Source: DASXYG01 sp036502625 (GTDB taxonomy: Bacteria; Actinomycetota; Actinomycetes; Streptosporangiales; Streptosporangiaceae). From it: a stretch of DNA of 64,000 nucleotides. Of this stretch, positions 48,454-56,704 are shown piece by piece. Made by a program: the position numbers and the translations under genes. Every line of letters begins with the position of its first letter. The first letter of the stretch is position 1. The stretch spans positions 248,001 to 312,000 of the forward strand of contig DASXYG010000095.1 of the NCBI GenBank assembly GCA_036502625.1. The letters are read 5' to 3'. The notes beneath the pieces are model-generated. The model saw only the letters and a list, made by a program, of their open reading frames with translations, did no database searches and was not told the DNA's origin.

Positions 48454-49679
48454 CGGGCACCCCCCGAGGTCAGGAAGTGCCGGGCCGCGGCGGCGTACAC
48501 GTGCGCGGACTCCGCGATCTCGTGCACCTCGACGTACTCGTCCTTCTGGTGCGCGATCCACTTGCCGCCCGGCCCGTAGACGACCGTCGGCAGGCCGGCG
48601 TCGCGGGTGAGGATCGTGCCGTCGGTCGTGCCGGGCACCGCGCCGATCGGCGGCGCCGCGCCGTGGATCTCCCGGTGGCCCGCGACCACCGCGGCCACCA
48701 CGGGATGGTCCTCGGGGACCTCGATGGCCGGCCGGTCGTCGACCACCGTGGTGGTCACCGTGACGCCGTCCGCCGCCGCGGCCTCCCGCGCCGCCTCGCT
48801 CACCTTGGCGATCAGCGCGGCGTGGTCGGTGCCGGGGATCGTGCGCACGTCCACGCCGACGAGCGCATGCGCGGGGATCACGTTGAGCTGGTCCGGGTCG
48901 CCGCCGTGCAGGACGGTCGGCGTGACGGTGACGGCGCCCGCGTGCGGATGCGTGCCGTACGCGGCCACCGCCCAGTCCTGCACGTCCGAAAGCGCCGCGA
49001 CCACCGCGGCGCCCGCGCGGACCGGGTTCCTGGCCTCCTGCGGCATCGCGCCGTGCGCCATCACCCCGGCGAGCTCCAGCCGGACGCGGATGCCGCCGCG
49101 CGCGGACGTGCACACCTCGTAGCCCTCGGGCTCGCAGACGATCACCGCGTCCACCTCGGCGGCGAGCGGCGACGCGGCGAACGCCTTGGCGCCGAGCATC
49201 AGCCCCTCCTCGTCGCACAGCACGCCCACGACGACCCGCCCCGGGAACGGCCCGGCCAGCTCCAGCGCCCGCACCCCGTGGATCATCGCGGCCACGCCGG
49301 ACTTCATGTCCGCCGAACCGCGCCCCCACAGCCGGCCGTCGCGGATCTCCGCGGCGTACGGGTCCACGCTCCAGGACGCGGGGTCGCCCTCGGTGACGAC
49401 GTCGGTATGGCCCTCGAACATCAGCGTCGGCCCGGCACCGCCGCCGCCGTCCACGGTGGCGATCACGCTGGGCCGCCCGGGCGCCACCTCGACCACGTCG
49501 TACGGCCAGCCGTACGCGGAGAACAGCGCCGCGACGCGTTCGGCGGCGGGCGCCTCGACGCGGTCGGCACCGGCGGCGTTCACCGTCCGCATCCGGACGA
49601 GCTCCTGGGTCAGCGCCACGACCGCGGCGGGGTCGACGTGGTCGGCGAACGGCGAGCCGGACAGGTCGGTCGAGGTCAA
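48450..49679 (-). CDS. M20 family metallopeptidase (ArgE/DapE-type deacylase)
   Basis: A 409-residue dizinc hydrolase of the ArgE/DapE/ACY1 group. Metal ligands and catalytic residues are seen in LMFEGHTDVVTEGD (His, Asp), GRGSADMKSGVAAM, and VVVGVLCDEEGLMLGA (Glu-Glu). The dimerisation lid and C-terminal PTVVYGPGGKWIAHQKDEYVEVHEI follow. The start is TTG 49679, supported by GGGAGGG at a 7-bp spacing. It is the first gene of the operon. The reaction is removal of an N-acyl group or peptide cleavage from the imported substrate. Confidence 0.92.
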   Translation of the reverse strand: MTSTDLSGSPFADHVDPAAVVALTQELVRMRTVNAAGADRVEAPAAERVAALFSAYGWPYDVVEVAPGRPSVIATVDGGGGAGPTLMFEGHTDVVTEGDPASWSVDPYAAEIRDGRLWGRGSADMKSGVAAMIHGVRALELAGPFPGRVVVGVLCDEEGLMLGAKAFAASPLAAEVDAVIVCEPEGYEVCTSARGGIRVRLELAGVMAHGAMPQEARNPVRAGAAVVAALSDVQDWAVAAYGTHPHAGAVTVTPTVLHGGDPDQLNVIPAHALVGVDVRTIPGTDHAALIAKVSEAAREAAAADGVTVTTTVVDDRPAIEVPEDHPVVAAVVAGHREIHGAAPPIGAVPGTTDGTILTRDAGLPTVVYGPGGKWIAHQKDEYVEVHEIAESAHVYAAAARHFLTSGGAR

Positions 49680-49780
49680 CGGGCACCCTCCCAGAGCCGC
49701 ACCGGATCACCGGCGTCCGCTATGCCGGTTTCCGAAGTACACCGCGCCCGACGATCATGTCAACGCCCCCCGTACCCGCC

Positions 49781-49804
49781 TCCACCCGCGTCTCCACCCG
49801 CGTC
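49781..49804. repeat. Two tandem copies of a 12-bp unit
   Basis: TCCACCCGCGTC occurs twice in direct tandem in the region between the M20 operon start and the small membrane protein gene. The role is unknown; it may be a slippage product. Confidence 0.5.
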
Positions 49805-49867
49805 TCGTACCCGATCCCCACCTTTCGCAGGTGCCGCCCGGACGCGCGGATCCGCAGGCTGGGACGC

Positions 49868-50041
49868 ATGAGAAAGAACATCGTGCTGGACCTCATCGCG
49901 TGGGTCTGGGAACGGAACGGGGGACGGATGAACGGAAAGACGATCGGCGGCCTCGCGGTCATCGCGGTCCTGGTCATACTCGGCTTCCTGGCCTACCGGT
50001 TCATGATGATGGAGATGATCATGAAAATGGCGCACCACTGA
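49868..50041 (+). CDS. 57-residue membrane protein with Met/His-rich C-terminus
   Basis: A small ORF starting MRKNIVLDLIAWVWE with a second possible start at 49928 (MNGKTIGG). One TM segment (IGGLAVIAVLVILGFLAYRF) is followed by MMMEMIMKMAHH, in which 6 of 12 residues are Met and the last two are His. Such clusters bind soft metals, especially copper. The gene ends 20 bp before the histidine kinase gene on the same strand, so it may be part of that operon. Coding status is supported by the TM pattern and spacing, not by a recognised family. Confidence 0.55.
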   Translation: MRKNIVLDLIAWVWERNGGRMNGKTIGGLAVIAVLVILGFLAYRFMMMEMIMKMAHH

Positions 50042-50060
50042 CGCGGGGGACACTGGGGGC

Positions 50061-51236
50061 ATGACGATGGTGGTCAGACGGGTGGGGGCGCGCGTGTCGG
50101 GATGGGCCGCGCGCCTTCAGCCGGTGGACGGGCGGACGTTCTCGGCCTGGGCCGTGAACGCCGTCGGCACCGGCATCCTGGCCGCGACGCTGCTGACCAC
50201 GCGTACGAACCTCCCCTGGGTGTGGGCGGTGCTGGCGGCGGGGCTCGCGGGCTGGCTGGTGTTCGTGGTGTGCGAGCGCCGCGCGCCTCGGGTGGCGATG
50301 GCCGCGCTGGTCGGGTGCGCGCTGCTCGCGGCGTCCGCCGCCGGCCCCGGAGACGGCTCCGGCATCATGATCGTCGGCGTGCTGCTGTTCGCGTCGAGCG
50401 CGGTGCCGCCCGTACGCCTCATCGCCGCGCTGCTCGCCGCCACGATCGCGGTGGCCACGATCAGCGGCCTGACCTGGCGGCAGCCGGCCACGACGATCCT
50501 GCTCACGGTCGGCAGCCTGCTCGTCGTGGGGCTGGTCGGGCTGAACCGGCGGCAGCACGCCGTGCAGGCGCGGCAGACCGAGCTGCTGCTCGAACAGACC
50601 CGGCGGGCGCAGCACGAGCGGGCCCGCGCCGCCGCGCTCGACGAACGGGCCCGCATCGCGCGCGAGATGCACGACGTGCTCGCGCACTCCCTCGGCGCCC
50701 TCGGCATGCAGTTGGAGGTCGCCGAGGCGCTGCTCGACCGCGACGACCCGGACGCCCGCGAACAGGCCGCGGAACGCGTGCGCCGGTCGCGGCGGCTGGC
50801 CGTGGACGGGCTCGCGGAGGCGCGCCGCGCGGTCGCGGCGCTGCGCGGCGACGTGCCGCCGGTGCCCGACGCGCTGCGCGAGCTCGCCGACGCCTTCCGC
50901 CGCGACCACCACGCGCCCATCGCCTGCCGCGTCACCGGCGAAACGCGCCCGCTGCCGCCCGCTGCCGCCGACTCGCTCGTACGCGGCGCGCGCGAGGCGC
51001 TGACCAACGCGGCGCGCCACGCACCGGGCGCCGCCGTCACGATCCTGCTCGACTACCGTCCCGACACGGTCGCCCTGACCGTGCGCAACGACCGCACGCC
51101 CGGCGCCCCGGACCCCACGCCGAACGGCGGCTTCGGCCTGCCCGGCATGCGCGAACGGGTGGCGCTCGCGGGCGGCACGCTCACGGCCGGCGACGGGGCG
51201 GACGGCTGGGTCGTGCACGCGGAGGTGCCGGGATGA
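50061..51236 (+). CDS. Sensor histidine kinase, NarL/HisKA_3 type
   Basis: A 391-residue membrane kinase. The N-terminal half has five to six TM segments (AVNAVGTGILAATLLTT, WVWAVLAAGLAGWLVFVV, VAMAALVGCALLAASAA and so on) without a large extracellular loop. The HisKA_3 dimerisation motif is ERARIAREMHDVLAHSLGALG with His204 as phosphate acceptor. The ATPase domain has REALTNAARHAPGAAV (N box) and GGFGLPGMRERVALAGG (G box). It overlaps the response-regulator gene by 4 bp (ATGA). The signal is unknown and probably membrane-borne. Confidence 0.93.
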   Translation: MTMVVRRVGARVSGWAARLQPVDGRTFSAWAVNAVGTGILAATLLTTRTNLPWVWAVLAAGLAGWLVFVVCERRAPRVAMAALVGCALLAASAAGPGDGSGIMIVGVLLFASSAVPPVRLIAALLAATIAVATISGLTWRQPATTILLTVGSLLVVGLVGLNRRQHAVQARQTELLLEQTRRAQHERARAAALDERARIAREMHDVLAHSLGALGMQLEVAEALLDRDDPDAREQAAERVRRSRRLAVDGLAEARRAVAALRGDVPPVPDALRELADAFRRDHHAPIACRVTGETRPLPPAAADSLVRGAREALTNAARHAPGAAVTILLDYRPDTVALTVRNDRTPGAPDPTPNGGFGLPGMRERVALAGGTLTAGDGADGWVVHAEVPG

Positions 51237-51919
51237 GCGAGCCGGTGGACGTACCGCCCGTACGGGTCATGGTCGTGGACGACCAGCAGGTCATGCGGGA
51301 GGGCCTGGTCGCGCTGCTCGGCCTGCTCGACGGCGTCACGGTCGTCGCGGACGCCGGCGACGGCGCGGCCGCCCTGGCGCTGCTCCCCGGCGCCGCGCCC
51401 GACGTCGTGCTCATGGACCTCCGGATGCCCGGCATGGACGGCGTCACCGCCACCGGCCGCATCACCGAGGAGCACCCGGACGTGGCCGTGCTCGTGCTCA
51501 CCACGTACGACGACGACGCCTCGATCGCCGCCGCGCTGCACGCCGGCGCGCGCGGCTACCTCACCAAGGAGGCGGGCCGCGCGGAGATCGGCGCGGCGCT
51601 GCGCGCGGCCGCCGCCGGGCAGGCCACGTTCGCGCCGTCGGTGTCGCGGCGGCTGATCGCCGCGCTGCCGCGTCCGGACGCCCTGGCGGCGCGCGAGCAG
51701 CGCGGCCGCGACCTCCCCGACGCGCTGACGCCGCGCGAGGCCGAGGTGCTCGGGCTGATCGCCGAGGGGCTGCGCAACGCGGAGATCGCCGAGGCGCTGT
51801 TCATCGGCGAGACGACCGTGAAGACGCACATCAACAACGCGTTCGCCAAGATCGGCGCGCGCAACCGCACCGAGGCGAGCAGATACGCCCAGGCGAACGG
51901 CCTCGCCCGCCCGTCGTGA
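51233..51919 (+). CDS. LuxR/NarL-type response regulator
   Basis: A 228-residue regulator. The receiver domain shows VMVVDDQQVMREGL (acidic pocket), VVLMDLRMPGMDG with phospho-acceptor Asp62, and a conserved Lys in GYLTKEAGR. The C-terminal LuxR HTH is LTPREAEVLGLIAEGLRNAEIAEALFIGETTVKTHINNAFAKIG. It is translationally coupled to the kinase. It may control the nearby Met-rich membrane protein or a neighbouring operon. Confidence 0.95.
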   Translation: MSEPVDVPPVRVMVVDDQQVMREGLVALLGLLDGVTVVADAGDGAAALALLPGAAPDVVLMDLRMPGMDGVTATGRITEEHPDVAVLVLTTYDDDASIAAALHAGARGYLTKEAGRAEIGAALRAAAAGQATFAPSVSRRLIAALPRPDALAAREQRGRDLPDALTPREAEVLGLIAEGLRNAEIAEALFIGETTVKTHINNAFAKIGARNRTEASRYAQANGLARPS

Positions 51920-51932
51920 CCGCGAGCGGCCC

Positions 51933-52628
51933 TCACGCCTTCCGGCGGCGTTCGCGGTCGGAGAGCACGCGCCGCGTCTCGGCCGACACCGGCGCCGCCA
52001 GCACCGCCGCGACCAGGTCGACCAGGTAGTTCGTGAACAGCCGGTGGTCCGCGCCCGGTTCGTCCTTCGCGCGGCGGCTCAGCTCCAGATGGGCGAAGTG
52101 CATCGCGGCGAAACGGCGGTGCAGCGGCGGGCCGACGGCCTCCGGCGGGAGCAGCGGCCCGACCAGCTCGATCCACCGCGCGGTGCTGCCGCCGGGGTCG
52201 TTCAGCACGATCGCGGCCGGCTCGCCGGGCTCGACGGACCTGTTCGTGAGGTTCAGCAGCTCCGCGGCGATGCGGAGGTACTCGCGGCCGCCGTCGGTGT
52301 CCGAGAGCTTCGCGATCAGCGGCAGCACCAGCGCCGAGGCCAGCGCCCGCAGGTCGTCGGTGCCGGTCATCTCGTACTGGTCGAGCAGCGTGTTGCGGCG
52401 CGCGGCGACGTCGCGGCCGTGCTTGACGAGCAGCGCGCGCAGCAGGCCGTCGCGGTCGCTGAAGTGGTACTGCAGCGCCGTCGTGTTGCGCTGGTCGGCG
52501 GCGCGGGTGATCTCCCGCAGCGACACCCCGTTGACGCCGCGCTCGGCGAACAGCCGCTCGGCGGCCTTGACCAGCGCGGTACGGGCGTCCGGCGCGCGTA
52601 CGGCATCTCCGTCGGATGTCTTCACCAC
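51933..52628 (-). CDS. TetR/AcrR-family regulator
   Basis: A 231-residue repressor. The HTH is ALVKAAERLFAERGVNGVSLREITRAADQRNTTALQYHFSDRDGLL, which is the form typical of PsrA/FadR-like TetR proteins that bind acyl-CoAs. The C-terminal ligand domain is helical. The start is one of two adjacent GTG codons (52628 or 52625). It is divergent from the acyl-CoA dehydrogenase operon and most likely represses it in response to an acyl-CoA. Confidence 0.9.
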   Translation of the reverse strand: MVKTSDGDAVRAPDARTALVKAAERLFAERGVNGVSLREITRAADQRNTTALQYHFSDRDGLLRALLVKHGRDVAARRNTLLDQYEMTGTDDLRALASALVLPLIAKLSDTDGGREYLRIAAELLNLTNRSVEPGEPAAIVLNDPGGSTARWIELVGPLLPPEAVGPPLHRRFAAMHFAHLELSRRAKDEPGADHRLFTNYLVDLVAAVLAAPVSAETRRVLSDRERRRKA

Positions 52629-52693
52629 GTGCGCGAACCTACCATCGTGAAGGCATCTGCTTGAATCGCTGGAGCGGCACCGCCATTGCCGTA

Positions 52694-52725
52694 CTAAGTC
52701 ACTCGCATTAGCATCGCATTCGCAC
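52694..52725. promoter_or_regulatory. Imperfect dyad and direct repeats before the ACAD operon
   Basis: CTAAGTC-ACTC-GCATTAG (52694-52711) is an imperfect inverted repeat. It overlaps two direct repeats of CGCATT-N-GCA at 52704 and 52715. The tract is AT-rich and lies 22 bp upstream of the acyl-CoA dehydrogenase start. It is the best candidate operator for the divergent TetR. Confidence 0.45.
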
Positions 52726-52746
52726 CGCTCACGTGAGGAGACGGCC

Positions 52747-54048
52747 GTGGCATGGGACTTCGAGACCGACCCGGACTTCCAGCAGGAACTGGACTGGATC
52801 GACACATTCGTCCGTGAGGAGATCGAACCGCTCGACTACGTCGTACGGAACCCGTACAAGATCGCCGACCCGCTGCGGGCCGAGCTGATCCCGCCCATGC
52901 AGCAGAAGGTCAAGGACCGCGGCCTGTGGGCCTGCCACCTCGGACCGGACCTCGGCGGCAAGGGGTACGGGCAGGTCAAGCTGGCGCTGATGAACGAGAT
53001 CCTGGGCCGCGCCCACTGCGCGCCCATCATCTTCGGCGCGCAGGCCCCCGACTCGGGCAACAGCGAGATCCTCGCCCACTACGGCACCGACGACCAGAAG
53101 AAGCAGTACCTCGAACCGCTGCTGAACAACGAGATCACCTCGGCGTTCTCGATGACCGAGCCGCACGGCGGCGCCGACCCGAAGGTGTTCGTCACCAAGG
53201 CCGTACGCGACGGCGACGACTGGGTGATCAACGGCGCGAAGTGGTTCTCCTCCGGCGCCAAGCAGGCCACGTTCCTCATCGTCATGGCGGTGACCAACCC
53301 GGAGAACCCGCCGTACCAGCAGCAGTCCATGTTCATCGTGCCCAAGGAGACCCCCGGTGTGGAGATCGTCCGCAACGTGGGCCTCGGCCACGAGCCCGCG
53401 GGCGAGGGCGCGCACGCGTACATCACGTACACCGACGTACGGGTGCCCGCCGACGCGCTGCTCGGGCCGGAGGGCGGCGCGTTCGTCGTCGCCCAGACGC
53501 GCCTCGGCGGCGGCCGCATCCACCACGCCATGCGCACGGTCGGGCTGGTCCGCCGGTCGCTGGACATGATGTGCGAGCGCGCGCTCTCGCGGGAGACGCA
53601 GGGCGAGCAGCTCGGCCGCAAGCAGCTCGTCCAGGAGATGATCGCCGACTCCTGGCTGGACCTGGAGACGTACAAGCTGCTGGTCATGCGCACCGCCTGG
53701 CGCATCGACAAGTACCAGGACTACCGGAAGGTGCGCGGCGACATCTCCGCGGTCAAGGCCATGATGCCGCGCGTGCTGCGCGACGTTGCCTCGCGCGCGC
53801 TGCAGATCCACGGCTCGCTCGGCGTGTCCAACGAGATGCCGTTCATCGCCTACATCGCTCAGTCGTTCCACATGGGCCTCGCGGACGGCCCCACCGAGGT
53901 CCACAAGATCACCCTGGCCCGCCAGGTGCTGCGCGGCTACGAGCCGTCCGGCGACCTGTTCCCCACCCGCCACGAGCCGAAGCTGCGCGCCGCCGCCCTG
54001 GAGAAGTACGCGGACGTGCTGGCCCGCCACGGCGTGGAGGTGGAGTGA
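52747..54048 (+). CDS. Acyl-CoA dehydrogenase (ACAD10/11 or LvaC-like)
   Basis: A 433-residue ACAD. FAD motifs are AFSMTEPHGGADPKVFVTKAV and WVINGAKWFSSGAKQATFLIVM. The C-terminal domain contains IHGSLGVSNEMPFIAYIAQSFHMGLADGPTEVHKITLARQVL. The 'DGPTEVH' end and the early Trp/Asp-rich start (WDFETDPDFQQELDWIDTFVREEIEPLD) are typical of the ACAD11-like group. GTG 52747 has GAGGAG 6 bp upstream. It is followed by an SDR (4-bp overlap), a phosphotransferase and another SDR. This order suggests a split version of human ACAD10/11 or the levulinate LvaA/LvaC pair. Confidence 0.9.
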   Translation: MAWDFETDPDFQQELDWIDTFVREEIEPLDYVVRNPYKIADPLRAELIPPMQQKVKDRGLWACHLGPDLGGKGYGQVKLALMNEILGRAHCAPIIFGAQAPDSGNSEILAHYGTDDQKKQYLEPLLNNEITSAFSMTEPHGGADPKVFVTKAVRDGDDWVINGAKWFSSGAKQATFLIVMAVTNPENPPYQQQSMFIVPKETPGVEIVRNVGLGHEPAGEGAHAYITYTDVRVPADALLGPEGGAFVVAQTRLGGGRIHHAMRTVGLVRRSLDMMCERALSRETQGEQLGRKQLVQEMIADSWLDLETYKLLVMRTAWRIDKYQDYRKVRGDISAVKAMMPRVLRDVASRALQIHGSLGVSNEMPFIAYIAQSFHMGLADGPTEVHKITLARQVLRGYEPSGDLFPTRHEPKLRAAALEKYADVLARHGVEVE

Positions 54049-54818
54049 CCCGCCTCACCAGGGCCTCCCGGTCGATCGCGGGCAGGACCGCGATCGTGAC
54101 CGGGGCGGCTTCGGGGATGGGCCGCGCCACCGCGCACCTGCTCGCCGACGAGGGGGCGCGGGTGGCCGTCGCCGACGTCACCGACCCGAAGGACGTGGTG
54201 GAGGAGGTCCGCGGCGCGGGCGGCGACGCGGACGGCTGGGTGCTCGACGTGTCCGACCCGGCCGCCGTGGACACCGTCGTGGCGGAGGTCGTGGCGCGGT
54301 TCGGCGGCATCGACATCCTGGTCAACAACGCCGGCATCTCCATCCACACGCCGCTGGACGGCGACGGCTGGGCGGACGCCTGGCAGCGCACCCTGGCCGT
54401 CAACCTCACCGGCGAGGCGTACATGGCGCGCGCCTGCGTGCCGTACCTCCAGGCGACCGGCGCGGGCCGGATCGTGAACATCGCCAGTACGGAAGGGCTC
54501 GGCGCCACCGCGCAGATCTCCCCGTACACCGCGGCCAAGCACGGCGTCATCGGGCTCACCCGGAGCCTGGCCGTCGAGCTGGGCCGCACCGGCGTGACGG
54601 TCAACTGCGTCTGCCCCGGGCCGATCAGCACCGGCATGACCGCGCGCATCCCGGACGACGCGAAGGAGAAGTTCGCCCGCCGCCGGGTGCCCCTGCGCCG
54701 CTACGGCGACCCGGAGGAGGTCGCGCAGATGACCGTGTCGCTGTGCCTGCCCGCGGCGTCGTACTGCAACGGCGCGGTCCTGGTCGTGGACGGTGGCATG
54801 ACGGCGCAGAACACGTGA
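54045..54818 (+). CDS. SDR family oxidoreductase (ACAD/APH operon, first)
   Basis: A 257-residue short-chain dehydrogenase with AIVTGAASGMGRATA (cofactor loop), Asp in VAVADVTD (NAD preference), ILVNNAGIS, IASTEGLGATAQISPYTAAKHGVIGL (Ser-Tyr-Lys catalytic set) and PGPISTGMT. The GTG start overlaps the ACAD stop by 4 bp (GTGA). It may oxidise a hydroxyacyl-CoA produced in this pathway, as LvaD is proposed to do. The substrate is inferred from context. Confidence 0.93.
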   Translation: MTRLTRASRSIAGRTAIVTGAASGMGRATAHLLADEGARVAVADVTDPKDVVEEVRGAGGDADGWVLDVSDPAAVDTVVAEVVARFGGIDILVNNAGISIHTPLDGDGWADAWQRTLAVNLTGEAYMARACVPYLQATGAGRIVNIASTEGLGATAQISPYTAAKHGVIGLTRSLAVELGRTGVTVNCVCPGPISTGMTARIPDDAKEKFARRRVPLRRYGDPEEVAQMTVSLCLPAASYCNGAVLVVDGGMTAQNT

Positions 54819-54828
54819 AAGTGGGCCG

Positions 54829-55887
54829 GTGAACCTCGTACCCCAGCCGGATGCGGTGGACGGCTCGGTCGTCGACTTCGGCGTGCTGTCCTCGTGGATG
54901 GACGAACAGGGCCTGCCCGGCGGGCCGTTCGCGGACGTCGCGCCGCTGTCCGGCGGCACCCAGAACGTCATGCTGTCGTTCCGGCGCGGCGGCCGGTCCT
55001 ACGTCCTGCGGCGACCGCCGGTGCACCTGCGGCGCAAGAGCAATGACGCGCTCGTACGGGAGATGCGGGTGCTGGCGGCGCTCGCGGACACCCCGGTCCC
55101 CGCGCCGGCGTACATCGCCGGGTGCGCCGACCCCGCGCCACTCGGCGGCGCCGTCTTCTACCTGATGGAGCTGGTGGACGGCTTCAACCCGTCCGTCGCG
55201 CTGCCGTCGCCGCACCGCGACGACCCGGCCGTGCGCCATGCGATGGGGCTCAACGCGGCGGCCGCGATCGCCGCGCTCGGCGCCGTCGACCACGCCGCCG
55301 TCGGGCTCGGCGACATCGGCCACCCCGACGGGTTCCTGGAACGGCAGGTCCGGCGGTGGCTGTCGGAGCTGGAGACGTACGCCGAGCTGCCCGGCTACCC
55401 CGGCCCGGACATCCCCGGCGTCGACCGGGTCGCCGACTGGCTGGAGCGCAACCGGCCCACGGCGTGGCGCCCCGGCCTCATGCACGGCGATTTCCACATG
55501 GCCAACATCATGTTCCGCCACGACGGCCCCGAGGTGGCCGCGATCATCGACTGGGAGATGACCACCGTCGGCGACCCGCTCCTCGACCTCGGCTGGATGC
55601 TGGCCACCCGTCCGGACCCGGACGACGGCACGATCGCCCGCACCAGCCCGCTCGCCGCCGCCGGCGGATTCCCGTCACGCACGGAGCTCGTCCGTGCGTA
55701 CGGCGCGGCCTCCGACCGCGACCTGTCGTCCGCGACCTGGTACGAGGTGCTGGCCTGCTTCAAGCTCGGCATCGTCCTCGAGGGCTCCAACGCCCGCGCC
55801 GCCGCGGGCAAGGCGCCCAGGGAGATCGGCGACCGCCTCCACGCGCACACCCTCAACCTCTTCGACCGCGCCCTGTCCCTCATCTAA
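54829..55887 (+). CDS. Phosphotransferase family protein (APH fold, LvaA/ACAD10-11 N-domain-like)
   Basis: A 352-residue kinase-like protein. The nucleotide-binding lobe begins PLSGGTQNVMLSFRRGGRSYVLRRPPVH. The Brenner motif LMHGDFHMANIMF holds the catalytic Asp, and AAIIDWEMTTVGDPLLDLGW holds the metal-binding Asp. This is the form of the aminoglycoside-phosphotransferase fold that is fused to ACAD in ACAD10/ACAD11 and is separate as LvaA. Those proteins phosphorylate the 4-hydroxyl of 4-hydroxyacyl-CoA. Context, not resistance, therefore explains it. GTG 54829 starts 10 bp after the SDR gene. Confidence 0.9.
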   Translation: MNLVPQPDAVDGSVVDFGVLSSWMDEQGLPGGPFADVAPLSGGTQNVMLSFRRGGRSYVLRRPPVHLRRKSNDALVREMRVLAALADTPVPAPAYIAGCADPAPLGGAVFYLMELVDGFNPSVALPSPHRDDPAVRHAMGLNAAAAIAALGAVDHAAVGLGDIGHPDGFLERQVRRWLSELETYAELPGYPGPDIPGVDRVADWLERNRPTAWRPGLMHGDFHMANIMFRHDGPEVAAIIDWEMTTVGDPLLDLGWMLATRPDPDDGTIARTSPLAAAGGFPSRTELVRAYGAASDRDLSSATWYEVLACFKLGIVLEGSNARAAAGKAPREIGDRLHAHTLNLFDRALSLI

Positions 55888-55895
55888 GGAGCCGC

Positions 55896-56654
55896 ATGAC
55901 CGACCCCCTGTTCGACCTGACCGGCAAGGTGGCCCTGGTGACCGGCGGCAGCCGCGGACTGGGCAAGGCCATCGTGGACGCGTACGCCGCGCACGGCGCC
56001 GACGTGATCATCGCGAGCCGGAAGGTCGAGGCGTGCGAGGCGCTGGCCATGGAGGTCATGGAGCGGTACGGGCGCAAGGCGCTGCCGGTGGCCTGCAACG
56101 TCAGCCACTGGGACGACTGCGGCGAGCTCGCCGAGCGCGCGTACGCCGAGTTCGGCCGGGTCGACATTCTCGTCAACAACGCGGGCCTGTCGCCGCTGTA
56201 CCCGAGCCTGCCCGAGGTCACCGAGGCGCTGTGGGACAAGGTCATCGGCGTCAACCTCAAGGGCCCGTTCCGGCTCAGCGCGCTGATCGGCACGCGGATG
56301 TCCGAGGGCGACGGCGGCGCGATCGTCAACGTGTCGTCGTCCGCCGCGGTGCGCCCGTCGCCGCGGGAGATCCCGTACGCCGCGGCCAAGGCGGGCCTGA
56401 ACACGCTGACCGACGGGCTGGCCCGCACGCTCGGCCCGAAGGTGCGGGTGAACGCCATCCAGGCGGGCCCGTTCCTCACCGACATCTCCACGGCGTGGGA
56501 CATGGAGGCGTTCGCCGAGCGCGCCCGCACCATGATCGCGCTCGGCCGCGGCGGCGAACCCGAGGAGGTCGTCGGCGCCGCCCTGTACTTCGCCGCCCCG
56601 GCCTCGTCGTACTGCACGGGAGCGGTGCTGCGGCTGGACGGCGGTGCGCGGTGA
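55896..56654 (+). CDS. SDR family oxidoreductase (ACAD/APH operon, second)
   Basis: A 252-residue dehydrogenase with VALVTGGSRGLGKAIVDAYA, IIASRKVEACE (Arg after the second strand, suggesting NADP preference), ILVNNAGLSPLYPSLPEV, VNVSSSAAVRPSPREIPYAAAKAGLNTL and a GAVLRLDGGAR end. AAGGAG lies 5 bp before ATG 55896. It ends the four-gene operon. Its different cofactor preference from the first SDR suggests a distinct reductive or oxidative step. Confidence 0.92.
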   Translation: MTDPLFDLTGKVALVTGGSRGLGKAIVDAYAAHGADVIIASRKVEACEALAMEVMERYGRKALPVACNVSHWDDCGELAERAYAEFGRVDILVNNAGLSPLYPSLPEVTEALWDKVIGVNLKGPFRLSALIGTRMSEGDGGAIVNVSSSAAVRPSPREIPYAAAKAGLNTLTDGLARTLGPKVRVNAIQAGPFLTDISTAWDMEAFAERARTMIALGRGGEPEEVVGAALYFAAPASSYCTGAVLRLDGGAR

Positions 56655-56692
56655 AGGTCCGCTACGTCCGGGTGGGACCGGTCGCGCCGGGT

Positions 56693-56698
56693 TAGAGT
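56693..56698 (+). promoter_or_regulatory. Leaderless -10 element (TAGAGT) before the methyltransferase gene
   Basis: TAGAGT lies 6 bp before GTG 56705 and there is no ribosome site, the common layout of leaderless promoters in actinomycetes. A separate promoter here would mark the start of a new transcription unit. Confidence 0.5.
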
Positions 56699-56704
56699 GT
56701 CCCG

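Noticed and set aside
54829..55887. Aminoglycoside resistance kinase
   Set aside because: The fold is APH, but the operon with ACAD and SDR genes points to acyl-CoA metabolism.
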